Source of the DNA: Streptosporangium sp. NBC_01756
GTDB taxonomy: Bacteria; Actinomycetota; Actinomycetes; Streptosporangiales; Streptosporangiaceae
Assembly: GCF_035917975.1 (NCBI RefSeq)
Contig: NZ_CP109130.1
Span: 6,510,001 to 6,574,000, forward strand
Length of the DNA: 64,000 nt
Direction of reading: 5' to 3'
The position numbers were made by a program, and so were the translations under genes. Under the pieces are notes generated by a model. The model ran no database searches. It was not told where the DNA came from and saw nothing but the letters and a program-made list of their open reading frames with translations. Shown here piece after piece: positions 16,883 through 27,481 of this stretch; within the stretch, counting starts at the first letter, position 1, and each line of letters starts with the position of its first letter.

Positions 16883-17989
16883 ATGAGCAAAGAGCCTGCG
16901 GACGTGGCAAGGCCGGCAGAGGATCCGCCGGTCCCCTCCGAAGGCCCCGACATCCGGCTCGGGCCGGAGCCCGGGCCGCCATCGGCCTTCGGCATCCCGT
17001 CCGAGCCCGTCCGGCCGCCACGGATAAGACGGTTCCGGCTCGCGGCGTGGGTCGCCCTGATCCTGGCCGCGCTCGTGGTCGGGGCATCCGTCATGTGGGT
17101 GAACGGGCCACCCACCGAGGCCGAGTTGCGGGAGCAGGCCGGGCTGTTCACCAAGGACAGGCTCCGGATCGGGGTGAAGGCCGACACCCCGGGCATCGCC
17201 CTCCAGGAGAAGACCGGCAGGCGTGCCTTCACGGGGTTCGACATCCAGATCGCCTACCTGGTCGCCGCAGATCTGGGCTACCCGCCGGACAAGGTCGACT
17301 TCCTGGCCATCGAGACCGAGGACAGGGCGCGCATGCAGGCCCTGGACGACAGGGGCCGGTTCGTCAGGGTGGATCTCGTGGTCGCCAGCTTCAGCGTGAC
17401 GCGCGCCCGGCGGGAGGACCCCGCCGTCGGATTCTCCACCCCCTACCTCTACACCGAGCAGTCCGTGGTGACCAGGTCCGTTCCGCCGGTGAAGATCACC
17501 TCGTTGGGTCAGCTGGCGGGTGAGAAGGTCTGCACGCTCGGCACCTCCACCTCCGAGAAGGAGTTGGAGAGCGCGACCAGGGCCGTCGTCACCGCCAAGA
17601 ACCTGATCAGTGACTGCATGACGGGTCTGAGGGGGAACGAGTTCGACGCGGTGACCACCGACGCGGCCATCCTGGCCGGGTTCGTCGCCGAGTCCCCCGG
17701 AGAGCTCAGCCACCATGACATCGCGCTGGAGAAGACCGAGATGTGGGCCGTCAACGCCGGCTCCAACCACGCGCTGCGGACCCTGGTCGACCTCGCCCTC
17801 TACCGTTCCTACGCCGACCCCCAGGATCAGAGGTGGGAAGAGGCCTACCGGACCTACCTCGACCCGCTGCTGACGGCCAGTCCCAGCGTGAACGTCGCCC
17901 AGGCGGAGCAGCCCTGCGCACTGCCCCCGGCGGTGCGCAGGTGGCCGTGGGAGCGCACGCTTCCCGTCCAGGAGTGTCCGTCCCGTTGA
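16883..17989 (+). CDS. Membrane-tethered solute-binding protein (SBP_bac_3 type)
   Basis: The 368-residue product starts at ATG 16883 after GGAGGTG. A Pro/acidic cytoplasmic part (1-50) ends in RPPRIRRFR and is followed by a single membrane segment (about 52-73) without a lipobox or cleavage site. The outer domain (about 90-340) is a family 3 amino-acid-binding fold: LRIGVKADTPGIAL, FTGFDIQIAYLVAADLGY, VASFSVTRAREDP-like SFSVTRARREDPAVGFSTPY and NEFDAVTTDAAILAGF. Glutamate-type ligands are common in the family. No ABC transporter accompanies it; the next gene overlaps and codes for a polytopic membrane protein. The pair may form a receptor, which is inference. Confidence 0.8.
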   Translation: MSKEPADVARPAEDPPVPSEGPDIRLGPEPGPPSAFGIPSEPVRPPRIRRFRLAAWVALILAALVVGASVMWVNGPPTEAELREQAGLFTKDRLRIGVKADTPGIALQEKTGRRAFTGFDIQIAYLVAADLGYPPDKVDFLAIETEDRARMQALDDRGRFVRVDLVVASFSVTRARREDPAVGFSTPYLYTEQSVVTRSVPPVKITSLGQLAGEKVCTLGTSTSEKELESATRAVVTAKNLISDCMTGLRGNEFDAVTTDAAILAGFVAESPGELSHHDIALEKTEMWAVNAGSNHALRTLVDLALYRSYADPQDQRWEEAYRTYLDPLLTASPSVNVAQAEQPCALPPAVRRWPWERTLPVQECPSR

Positions 17990-19023
17990 AAAGCGTCGGG
18001 CGGGTCAAGGACGCGCCGAGGAACCAGGAGTGGTTGCTCACGCTCCTCCCGATCTTCCCCCTCGTCCTGCTGGTGATGCGGCTCTGGTACGCCAGCCGGC
18101 AGGACACCCAGACGTTGCTCCTGCTCCTGCAGAACATCAGCCCGCTGGGTCTGCTCAGCGCGGTCCTGCTGACCACCCTCTGGGTGCTGCCCGCGCTCAT
18201 TCTCGGCGGCCGGGTGCTCGGCACCCTGTACTGGATCAGCACGGGCCGCTCCTCCTGGCTGGTGCGCGCCGCCGAACGGCTGCCCGGCTGGGTGGTGGTC
18301 CTGGCCGTCGTGGTGGGCCTGTTCACCTGGCAGCTGCGGTTCCTGCCGACCCTGGCGATGCTGTCGCTGACCGTGGTGGGGCTGACGGTGCGCGACCGGT
18401 TCCCCCGCAACGAGTGGCTGCGGGCCGTCGTCTGCTACGCGCTGCCCGTGACGGTCGCGGTGATCTCCTACATCGTGCTCTGGCCGGCCATCGGTACGGC
18501 GGTCGCCGCACACGACGTGGCCACCTCGCTTCTTCTCACGCTCCCGCAGGGGCTCGCGGTGCTGCTGACCGGCCCCGTTCCCCGGGTGCCCGCCTGGGGA
18601 CTCACCCATGGCATCGCGGTCGCGATGGCGGTGCTCACGCCGTTCCTGGTGGGTGTGGTCGTGATGAAGGCGCCGATCCTCCCACTGATGGCGCTGCAAC
18701 TGAGCGAGGACGAGAAACCGCAGGTGCTCGTGGGCTATCTGGTCGCCAGTGACGACCAGATGTCCACCGTCCTGGGGCGCGACGGTGTCGTCAGTTTCGT
18801 CAGGAACGACCGGCTGCAGTCGAAGGTGCTCTGTCCGGACTTCGGCGAGGTGCCCAGGACCTGGGCGAACCTGCACGGCTGGTATGTCGAGCAGAGCGTG
18901 GTCTCCTGGGTCGCCCCGGCTCCGGCACCGGTTCCGGTCGACCCACGGTGCCAGGGCCGTCCCAAGGACCAGCGGACCGTACGGCCCGCGCCGACACCGT
19001 CGGAGGCCTCCCCTCCGGCGTGA
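17986..19023 (+). CDS. Polytopic membrane protein of unknown function
   Basis: About 345 residues with roughly eight hydrophobic segments (for example LLTLLPIFPLVLLVM, ISPLGLLSAVLLTTLWVLP, LPGWVVVLAVVVGLFTW, LPVTVAVISYIVLWPAI, FLVGVVVMKAPILPLMALQL), then a hydrophilic C-terminal domain of about 110 residues (VLVGYLVASDDQMSTVLGR, RLQSKVLCPDFGEVP) and a Pro-rich tail. TTG 17986 is preceded by AGGAG at 11 bases; GTG 17974 is the alternative start. It overlaps the tethered binding-protein gene, so the two are probably made together. I do not recognise the family. Confidence 0.7.
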   Translation: MKSVGRVKDAPRNQEWLLTLLPIFPLVLLVMRLWYASRQDTQTLLLLLQNISPLGLLSAVLLTTLWVLPALILGGRVLGTLYWISTGRSSWLVRAAERLPGWVVVLAVVVGLFTWQLRFLPTLAMLSLTVVGLTVRDRFPRNEWLRAVVCYALPVTVAVISYIVLWPAIGTAVAAHDVATSLLLTLPQGLAVLLTGPVPRVPAWGLTHGIAVAMAVLTPFLVGVVVMKAPILPLMALQLSEDEKPQVLVGYLVASDDQMSTVLGRDGVVSFVRNDRLQSKVLCPDFGEVPRTWANLHGWYVEQSVVSWVAPAPAPVPVDPRCQGRPKDQRTVRPAPTPSEASPPA

Positions 19024-19073
19024 CGGGCGGCCACCCGGCCGGCCTGCCCGGCGAGGCCGCTACGCGCGGCTCC

Positions 19074-19319
19074 CTACTGGCGATACTCCTCGACCTCGTC
19101 GATCGTCCTGGGCGCGGCCGAGTCGGGATCCTCCCCGAACTCCCGGCGTGCCCGGCGCTGCCTGAGCAGATCCCAGGCCTGGTCGAGGGCCTCCTCCAAC
19201 TGGGTGATCCGGTTGTTCTCCTCGTGTGAGGAGATCCCGCCGGAGGCCAGCCGCTGCCGGAGGCCGTGCTCCTCGGCGATGAGCTCGTGGATATGGGTGA
19301 GGATGTCGTCGTCCTTCAT
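19074..19319 (-). CDS. DUF2630 family protein
   Basis: An 81-residue, highly charged helical protein: MKDDDILTHIHELIAEEHGL followed by a stretch of heptad-like leucines (ITQLEEALDQAWDLLRQRRA) and a Asp/Pro tail. This matches the actinobacterial DUF2630 family of small coiled-coil proteins, whose role is unknown. It stands alone, converging with the membrane protein gene. Confidence 0.85.
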   Translation of the reverse strand: MKDDDILTHIHELIAEEHGLRQRLASGGISSHEENNRITQLEEALDQAWDLLRQRRARREFGEDPDSAAPRTIDEVEEYRQ

Positions 19320-19440
19320 CGCGTTCTCCCATCATGGCTTATTTCGGACTGTATCCGATCAGCGGATGACCGCTCCGATCAGCCGGAACGTGGGAGCGGG
19401 GCGCAGGAGGAAGAACCCGCCTCAGGCCCGGAAGCCTGAC

Positions 19441-20217
19441 TCAGGCCCGGAAGACGGTGATGTCGTGGGCGCGGAGCGCCGCCACCGCCTCCTCGGGGGC
19501 GTCCTGGCCGGTGACCACGGTGTCGATACGGGACACCGGCGCGATGCGCACGGCACTGCGGCGGCTGAACTTGCTGTGGTCGGCCAGCACCGTCAGGCGA
19601 CGGGCGGTCGTGATCATATTGCGGTCCGTCTCGGCCTCGGCGAGATGGGCCCCGAGCATGCCGTACTCGGGGTCGAGGCCGTAGGCGCTGAAGAAGGCCT
19701 GGTCGATGTGGATGTCGGCCAGGGCCTGGGTGGTCAGGTGGCCGAGCAGGGAGAGCTCGACGTTGCGCATGAGGCCGCCGAGCACCAGCACCTGCACGTC
19801 CTCGGTGGTGGTGCCGATCTCGTAGGCGATCGCGATCGAGTTGGTGACCACGGTGACGTCGGGTGCCGCACTCAGGTGCGGCACCATCTGGGCGGTGGTG
19901 GAGCCGCCGGTGAGCAGGATGGTGCTGCCCGGCGTGATGAGCTCGACTGCTTTTGCGGCGATGCGCCGCTTCTCCTCAAGATTGCGGACGGCCCGCTCCG
20001 TTATCGAGGTCTCAACAGGCACCGGCACCTCGTCACCGTCGACGGCCAGCGCCCCGCCGTGCACCCGGCGCAGCAGGCCTCGCCCGTCCATGTCGTCCAG
20101 GTCGCGACGGACCGTCGAGACGCTGACGTTCAGCAGTTCGGCGAGGTTTTCCACGCTGATCGACCCGTTGCTCCGGACATGGTGCAGCAGCGTGCTTCTG
20201 CGCTTCTCGCTCAGCAT
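19441..20217 (-). CDS. DeoR-family transcriptional repressor (sugar phosphate)
   Basis: The 258-residue protein starts at ATG 20217 (MLSEKRRSTLLHHVRSNG); a 30-residue upstream extension has no typical sequence. The N-terminal helix-turn-helix (NLAELLNVSVSTVRRDLDDM) and RVHGGAL linker are DeoR signatures. The C-terminal effector domain has GSTTAQMVPHL and VLADHSKF, the sugar-phosphate pocket. It is divergent from the SIS-kinase-aldolase operon and likely represses it, in the manner of AgaR/GatR. A long gap with promoter and repeat elements lies between them. Confidence 0.92.
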   Translation of the reverse strand: MLSEKRRSTLLHHVRSNGSISVENLAELLNVSVSTVRRDLDDMDGRGLLRRVHGGALAVDGDEVPVPVETSITERAVRNLEEKRRIAAKAVELITPGSTILLTGGSTTAQMVPHLSAAPDVTVVTNSIAIAYEIGTTTEDVQVLVLGGLMRNVELSLLGHLTTQALADIHIDQAFFSAYGLDPEYGMLGAHLAEAETDRNMITTARRLTVLADHSKFSRRSAVRIAPVSRIDTVVTGQDAPEEAVAALRAHDITVFRA

Positions 20218-20428
20218 CGGTAGCCGGCCTCTCTGTCCACCGGTTTCAGGCGAGGTTCCCTGACGGTCAGGTGACGCCGGTCGGGCCCGTGAACCGGTGA
20301 GCTGCACGGGTTTTCGCGGGGCTCGACTGACATCTCGTTTCTATCAGTTTCGCGCGGAAGGCGGCAATCTCTCTCATTGGCCCCAGGACGGTGCGGAACA
20401 GGGTGGCACGGTCTCCGCCTCAGTGGCG

Positions 20429-20504
20429 TTGACAGGCTCGTGTGCTGCTGTCTACGGTTCCATCGTGGAAGTTATGAGAGTTTTTGAATGTTTTTGATGC
20501 ATTC
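20429..20504 (+). promoter_or_regulatory. Promoter and candidate DeoR operator of the sugar-phosphate operon
   Basis: TTGACA (20429-20434), 18 bases, TACGGT (20453-20458) is a good sigma-70-type promoter. Just downstream, in an unusually AT-rich stretch, TTTTTGAATG and TTTTTGATGC follow each other directly (20481-20490, 20491-20500), and GAATG/CATTC (20486-20504) is also an inverted pair. DeoR-family proteins such as AgaR bind direct repeats with about 10-bp spacing, so this is the likely operator. The rest of the 20218-20522 gap shows nothing further. Confidence 0.55.
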
Positions 20505-20522
20505 GAGCTTAGGAGATCCGCA

Positions 20523-21425
20523 GTGACCACGCCCCAGCCCGTACTCGCCCGCCACACGCAGGCCGAGGTCGACAGTCAGCCGGAGGTCTGGCAGCGGGTC
20601 GTCGACGCCGCCCAGAGTCTGAGCGCGATCCTGCCCCGGTCCGGAGCCAATGTGCTCGGGGCCGGCTGCGGCACCTCCTACTACATCCTCGACTCCTACG
20701 CGCACCTGCGGCAGCGCCTCGGCCAGGGCAGGACCCGCGCGGTGATCGCCACCGAGCTCGACGACACCGACCCCTATGACGTGGCCATCCTGCTGTCCCG
20801 CTCCGGCACGACCAGCGACCTCGTCCGGCTGGCACGGGAGCTGTCGGAGCGCATGACCACGATCGCGGTGACCGGCACCCCCGGCTCTCCGATCACCGAG
20901 GTCACCCACCGGCACGTCCTGCTCGACTTCGCCGACGAGCGCTCCGTGGTGCAGACCCGCTTCGCCACCTCCGCCCTCACCCTGCTGCGCGCCTCGGCGG
21001 GCGAAGACGTGGCTGCGCTGCCCGCCCAGGCCGCCGCGGCACTCGACGAGCCGCCGGTCGCCGATCCGGCGGACTACGACCACCTGGTCTTCCTCGGCAC
21101 CGGCTGGAGCCGGGGCCTGGCCGACGAGGCCGCGCTCAAGTGCCGGGAGGCCGCCCGGCTGTGGACCGAGTCCTACGCCACGCTGGAATACCGCCACGGT
21201 CCCATCGCCTGCGCGGGCCCGCGCAGCCTGGTCTGGTCGTTCGCCCCGCTGCCCGCCGACGTCGTCGCCGCGATCACGGCCACCGGGGCGACCCTGCGCG
21301 TGGCCGCCGCCGACCCGCAGGCCGAGCTGGTACGGGTTCATCGCCTCGCGATCGCCTACGCCCGCGCCCGCGGACTGGAGTGCGACACGCCCGAGCACCT
21401 GTCCCGCGCGGTCGTCGTCGAATAG
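20523..21425 (+). CDS. SIS-domain sugar-phosphate isomerase/deaminase (AgaS-like)
   Basis: The 300-residue protein starts at GTG 20523 after AGGAG; an earlier GTG at 20484 in the same frame is less likely. Two SIS domains are seen: VLGAGCGTSYYILDSYAHL with ILLSRSGTTSDLVRLA (about 40-150), and FLGTGWSRGLADEAALKCRE with ESYATLEYRHGP (about 195-260). This resembles the isomerase half of GlmS and AgaS, an amino-sugar-6-phosphate deaminase/isomerase. With the next two genes it could turn an amino sugar phosphate into tagatose or fructose 6-phosphate. The exact substrate cannot be read from the sequence. Confidence 0.85.
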   Translation: MTTPQPVLARHTQAEVDSQPEVWQRVVDAAQSLSAILPRSGANVLGAGCGTSYYILDSYAHLRQRLGQGRTRAVIATELDDTDPYDVAILLSRSGTTSDLVRLARELSERMTTIAVTGTPGSPITEVTHRHVLLDFADERSVVQTRFATSALTLLRASAGEDVAALPAQAAAALDEPPVADPADYDHLVFLGTGWSRGLADEAALKCREAARLWTESYATLEYRHGPIACAGPRSLVWSFAPLPADVVAAITATGATLRVAAADPQAELVRVHRLAIAYARARGLECDTPEHLSRAVVVE

Positions 21426-21578
21426 CCCCCGTCCCGCCCCTTCGATCCCGATCGCCGAGTGAGCCGCCATGCCCTTCCTCCCGCCCGTCACCGGGGAGCC
21501 CGACCCGGACCCCACCCCGCCGTCCGTGACGCCGGCCCGGTCCTGGCACCGTGGCCACACCGGCGAGGGAGCGCCGAC

Positions 21579-22640
21579 GTGATCGTCACCGTCACCCTCA
21601 ACCCGGCGCTCGACGTCACCTACCGTCTCGACGCGCTGACCCTCGACGCCACCAACCGGGTCGCCGAGGTGGCCTGCCGCGCCGGGGGAAAAGGCGTCAA
21701 CGTGGCCCGGCTGCTGCACGGCCTCTCCGGGGGGCCCGCGACGGCAGGCGGACTCCCCGGCGGGCCCGAAGGAGGAGACGGCGCCTTCCCGGAAGAGTTC
21801 GGGGGGTCGGAGGTGGTGGCCGTCGGACTGGCCGGGGGAACGGCCGGGACGGCGTTCCTGGCCGACCTCGACGAGGCCGGGCTCGCATACGCGTTCGTGC
21901 CGTGTGCGGCGGAGACCCGCCGCACGGTCGCCGTCGTCGACAGCGGCGCCGCCACGGTGACCATGCTCAACGAGCCGGGGCCGGTCGTCACCCCGGCCGA
22001 GTGGCAGGCGCTGTGCCACCGGCTGGAGGGGCTCCTCCCCGAGGCCACGGTCGTCGTGCTGAGCGGCAGCCTGCCCCCCGGGCTGCCCCCGGACGCCTAC
22101 GCCACGCTCGTCAGGCAGGCGGAGCGGCACGGCGTGCCCGCCGTCCTCGACGCGGACGGCGGTGCGCTCCTCGCCGCCCTCTCCGCCGGTCCCGAGATCG
22201 TGAAACCCAACATCTCCGAGCTGGCCCGGGCGCTGACCGCTCGGCACGGCGCACCCGGATCCGGTGAACCCGCGGGCCCGCCGGACGCGGCTGGGGGAGC
22301 GGCGTGGATGCGGCAGGAAGGGGCGCGCGCGGTGGTGGTGTCGGACGGTCCACGCGGTCTGTACGCCGACACCCCCGACGGGCGGTGGCGGGCCGTGCCG
22401 CCGGAGGTGCGGGGCGGCAACCCCACCGGGGCGGGCGACGCGGCCGTGGCCGCGCTGGCACTCGGCCTCGCCCTGGGCTGGGACTGGCCCCGCACGCTCG
22501 TCCGGGCCGCCGCCCTGTCGGCCGCCGCCGTCCGTCACCCGCTGGCGGGACAGATCGACCCGGCGGTTTATCTCGACCACGTGGGCCGCGTCCGCCTGGA
22601 ACGCGCCCGGAGCGAAAGTGAGGACAGTCAGTGCCGTTGA
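21579..22640 (+). CDS. PfkB-family sugar-phosphate kinase (tagatose-6-P / fructose-1-P kinase type)
   Basis: 353 residues from GTG 21579 (VIVTVTLNPALDVTYRLD, the classic start of the 1-phosphofructokinase/LacC group). Substrate motif AGGKGVNVARLLHGL, and catalytic GNPTGAGDAAVAALALGLA near residue 290, are intact. A Gly-rich insertion (about 53-80) is unusual. The product of such kinases is a bisphosphate that the class II aldolase encoded next would split. It overlaps that gene by 10 bp. Confidence 0.88.
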   Translation: MIVTVTLNPALDVTYRLDALTLDATNRVAEVACRAGGKGVNVARLLHGLSGGPATAGGLPGGPEGGDGAFPEEFGGSEVVAVGLAGGTAGTAFLADLDEAGLAYAFVPCAAETRRTVAVVDSGAATVTMLNEPGPVVTPAEWQALCHRLEGLLPEATVVVLSGSLPPGLPPDAYATLVRQAERHGVPAVLDADGGALLAALSAGPEIVKPNISELARALTARHGAPGSGEPAGPPDAAGGAAWMRQEGARAVVVSDGPRGLYADTPDGRWRAVPPEVRGGNPTGAGDAAVAALALGLALGWDWPRTLVRAAALSAAAVRHPLAGQIDPAVYLDHVGRVRLERARSESEDSQCR

Positions 22641-23485
22641 CACCGACCGGTGAGCTGGTCGCCGAGGCCGCGCGGGCCGGGCGAGGGGTGGGGGCGTTCA
22701 ACGTCATCCAGGTCGAGCACGCCGAGGGCATCGTCTCCGGTGCGCAGCACGCCGGGAGACCGGTGATCCTGCAGATCAGCGAGAACACCGTCGCCTACCA
22801 CGGCGCGCTGGCGCCGATCGGGGCCGCGTGCCTGGCCATCGCGCGGGCGGCCGCCGTACCGGTCGCGGTCCACCTCGATCACGCGACCCGCGCCGACCTG
22901 GTCGACGAGGCGGTGGAGCTGGGTTTCGGCTCGGTCATGTTCGACGCCTCCGCGCTGCCCTACGAGGCCAACGTGGCGGCGACGGCGGAGGTGGCCGCCC
23001 GGGTGCGGCGGCGCGGGGTCTTCGTGGAGGCCGAACTCGGCGAGGTCGGCGGCAAGGACGGCGTGCACGCGCCCGGAGCGCGCACCGAGCCGGAGCAGGC
23101 CGCCGGCTACGTGGCGGCTACGGGAGTGGACGCGCTCGCGGTGGCCGTCGGCTCCTCGCACGCGATGCTCACCCGCGACGCCGTGCTCGATCTCGACCTC
23201 ATCGCCGAACTCCGCAGGGCCGTTCCGGTCCCGCTCGTGCTGCACGGCTCCTCGGGTGTGCCCGACGACGGCCTCGCGCTGGCCGTACGGCACGGCATGA
23301 CGAAGGTCAACATCGCCACCCACCTCAACAAGGCGTTCACCGCGGCCGTCCGGGACAGGCTCGCCGCCCGGCGCGAGAAGGTCGACCCGCGCGACTACCT
23401 CGGTGCCGCCCGTGACGCGGTCGCCGCCCAGGTCGCCCACCTGCTGGGCGTTCTGGACCCGACCCATCGGGGAGCCGGCACCTGA
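22631..23485 (+). CDS. Class II ketose-bisphosphate aldolase (tagatose/fructose type)
   Basis: The 284-residue enzyme begins at GTG 22631 inside the end of the kinase gene. GVGAFNVIQVEHAEGIV is the family start; zinc ligands and catalytic residues are in AVHLDHAT (Asp/His), VEAELGEVGGKDG, AVGSSHAM and LVLHGSSGVPD, with KVNIATHLNKAF binding phosphate. It is nearest in form to GatY/KbaY/AgaY tagatose-1,6-bisphosphate aldolases, but fructose-1,6-bisphosphate is possible. It closes the operon. Confidence 0.9.
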   Translation: MPLTPTGELVAEAARAGRGVGAFNVIQVEHAEGIVSGAQHAGRPVILQISENTVAYHGALAPIGAACLAIARAAAVPVAVHLDHATRADLVDEAVELGFGSVMFDASALPYEANVAATAEVAARVRRRGVFVEAELGEVGGKDGVHAPGARTEPEQAAGYVAATGVDALAVAVGSSHAMLTRDAVLDLDLIAELRRAVPVPLVLHGSSGVPDDGLALAVRHGMTKVNIATHLNKAFTAAVRDRLAARREKVDPRDYLGAARDAVAAQVAHLLGVLDPTHRGAGT

Positions 23486-23668
23486 GCGGGAACGCCCCGT
23501 GCCGTTCCCGGCGTGGGGCGCGGTCACCGGCTCGGCACCACCGTGACCTGCCGAACCGTCCGGCCGGGGCCGCCGGTGCGGACTCCGCACCGGTCCGGCG
23601 CGATACGCGGATCTCACGATGTGAGCTCGCGTCCCGGGCATCCGCCACCGTCTGCTAGCGTGCTAATC

Positions 23669-25497
<1,829 letters not shown>

Positions 25498-25609
25498 GGC
25501 GTCCTGCGGGCCTTTCCGCAGAACACGCCCGGTACGGCTTACGCGGCCCCGGCACGACCTGCCGGGGCGACGCGTCCGACAAGCGCCCACAAGGCCTCAC
25601 GTCGTCTAT

Positions 25610-25649
25610 TCGACCGCGCCCTCCGCGTGACCCGCGGACGCGCGGTCGA
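25610..25649 (+). terminator. Long hairpin after leuA
   Basis: TCGACCGCGC plus TCCGCG (25610-25627) pairs with CGCGGA and GCGCGGTCGA (25633-25649) around a 5-base loop; only two bases on one side and one on the other are unpaired. A smaller hairpin CTGCGG/CCGCAG stands earlier at 25504-25521. The larger one is the probable leuA terminator. Confidence 0.65.
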
Positions 25650-25745
25650 GTCATTTCCTCCGACGTGGCGGAGGCCGAGGGCCCGGCCGCGGTCTCCTCG
25701 GACCCGCAGGCAGGGCACGGCCGTGTCACCGGCGGTGACCGCGAT

Positions 25746-25773
25746 CTCATATACTTTATGAGTAAAATACTTT
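25746..25773 (+). promoter_or_regulatory. Promoter/operator of the FUSC-marR operon
   Basis: CTCAT-atacttt-ATGAG (25746-25762) is a perfect inverted repeat that contains the -10-like TATACT (25750-25755). ATACTTT occurs again at 25767-25773. A symmetric site over the -10 box, upstream of an exporter and MarR-type gene, is the usual layout for MarR self-control. Confidence 0.5.
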
Positions 25774-25794
25774 CTAAGCACATGAGTGGGGGCC

Positions 25795-27468
25795 ATGAGG
25801 GGACGACCGGGCATGCTCATACGGCGGCTGCCGCTGAAGGGAGTGTTCCGGCTCGGCCGGTTCGGCGACATCTGGCACAAGCACGCGCTCAGCGCGGTCG
25901 TCGCCCTGGCGGTCCCCGATCTGATCCTCCTCGCGCTCGGCCGCCTGGACCTGGCGGTCTACCCCTCCGCCGGGGCGATGTGCGCCCTGTACGCGCACGG
26001 CCTGCCGTACGCGGCCCGAGCGCGCACCCTGCCCTGGGTGGCGCTGGGCATGATCGCGAGCGTGGGGGTGGCGCTGACCGCGGCCGGCCTCACCCGATCC
26101 ACCATCGCCCTGATCATCGTGACCGCGGTGCTGGCCGCCCTGCACAAGGTGATGTGCGACGCCGCCCGGATCGGCCCGCCCGGAAATGTGATCTTCACCT
26201 TCATGGCCGCGACGTGTGCCTTCATGCCCCAGCGGCTCAGCGAGGTGCCCTTCCACCTGGTGCTCGCGACGGCGGGTGCGGTCCTCGCCTGGCTGGTCTG
26301 CATGGCCCCCGCGCTCGTCCGGCCCGACGGCCCCCAGCGCATCGCCGTCGCCCGTGCCCTGGAGGCGGCCGGTCGCGCCTTGGCGGCGGCCGCGAGGGGC
26401 CCGGCGGCGGACGCCGCCGCGTCCCGGGCCCGCCATGACGCCGCCGCGGCGGTGAACGCCGCCTGGCACACCCTCCTCCTCGTGCCCGCGGGGCCGGGCC
26501 GGAGCGCTCTGGAGCGCCTCCTGGCGCACGCCGAGGAGTCCCTCGCGACAGGATCCGCCGGAGAAGCCGGCCGGCTCGCCGGCTGGGCCGGGGACCTGCG
26601 CCGGAACCGGCCGCTGCCCGAGACGGGCCTCACCGAGGCCGAAGCCGCCGAACTGACGGGCATAGCGGTGGAACGGGCCGCCCGCAGCGGCCGGCCGCGT
26701 CTGCTGCGGGCGTTTCACCCGGCCTCCCCGCTGTTCCCGATCGGGATCCGCGTCGCCGTCGGATCCGCTCTCGCCGGGCTGATCTCGATGGCGGCCGGGG
26801 TGGGCCACCCCTACTGGGCGATCGTGACGGCCGCCTCCGTCTTCCAGGCCAACGCCGTGCTGTCCTGGCATCGGGCGCTGCAACGCGCGCTCGGCAACTT
26901 CGCCGGTCTCCTCCTCTTCACGGCGCTGCTGCCGGTCAGCCGGACCGGGCAGCTCGCGCTGGTGCTGCTCGTGCTGGTCCTCCAGTTCGTCACCGAGGCA
27001 CTGATCACCCGCAACTACTGGTTCGGCACCGTGTGCGTGACCCCGATGGCCCTGCTGCTGACCGAGTTCCCCGGATACCGGCCCGCCGGGCAGTTGATCA
27101 CCGATCGTTGGCTGGACACCTGTGTCGGCGTCGCGGCGGGACTGCTCGGCTGCCTGCTGGTGACCAACCGCCGTACGGCCGGCCGGGTCGACGCCGCCCT
27201 CCACCGGGTGGCCGCCACCCAGGCCGCGGCGGAGCGCCTGCTGGCGCTCGGTTCTCCCGGACCCGGTGACGTCTCCCGGGTCCGCGGCCTGCTCACCGCC
27301 GCCCTGGTGGAGCTCCGCGAGGCCGCCGAGGTCGCCGCCGGCGAGTGGTGGCAGCGCGCACTGCCGGAGGAGCGGATCGCCGGCGCCGAACAGCGAGGCC
27401 ACCGGACGCTCGCACGACTGGCCGGGCCGGTCCGGGATAGAGTCTGCTGCGGATCGACGGACGGCTGA
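25795..27468 (+). CDS. FUSC-family membrane protein (putative aromatic acid exporter)
   Basis: About 557 residues from ATG 25795 (GTG 25786 possible). Two membrane halves of about five segments each flank a hydrophilic alanine-rich region (about 180-300). The second half shows GVGHPYWAIVTAASVFQAN near residue 340, the FUSC signature shared with AaeB-type exporters and YccS. Such proteins export aromatic acids or similar toxic compounds. The marR gene follows after 13 bp, which suggests control by an exported ligand. Confidence 0.85.
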   Translation: MRGRPGMLIRRLPLKGVFRLGRFGDIWHKHALSAVVALAVPDLILLALGRLDLAVYPSAGAMCALYAHGLPYAARARTLPWVALGMIASVGVALTAAGLTRSTIALIIVTAVLAALHKVMCDAARIGPPGNVIFTFMAATCAFMPQRLSEVPFHLVLATAGAVLAWLVCMAPALVRPDGPQRIAVARALEAAGRALAAAARGPAADAAASRARHDAAAAVNAAWHTLLLVPAGPGRSALERLLAHAEESLATGSAGEAGRLAGWAGDLRRNRPLPETGLTEAEAAELTGIAVERAARSGRPRLLRAFHPASPLFPIGIRVAVGSALAGLISMAAGVGHPYWAIVTAASVFQANAVLSWHRALQRALGNFAGLLLFTALLPVSRTGQLALVLLVLVLQFVTEALITRNYWFGTVCVTPMALLLTEFPGYRPAGQLITDRWLDTCVGVAAGLLGCLLVTNRRTAGRVDAALHRVAATQAAAERLLALGSPGPGDVSRVRGLLTAALVELREAAEVAAGEWWQRALPEERIAGAEQRGHRTLARLAGPVRDRVCCGSTDG

Positions 27469-27481
27469 GGGAAGCGGGGGC

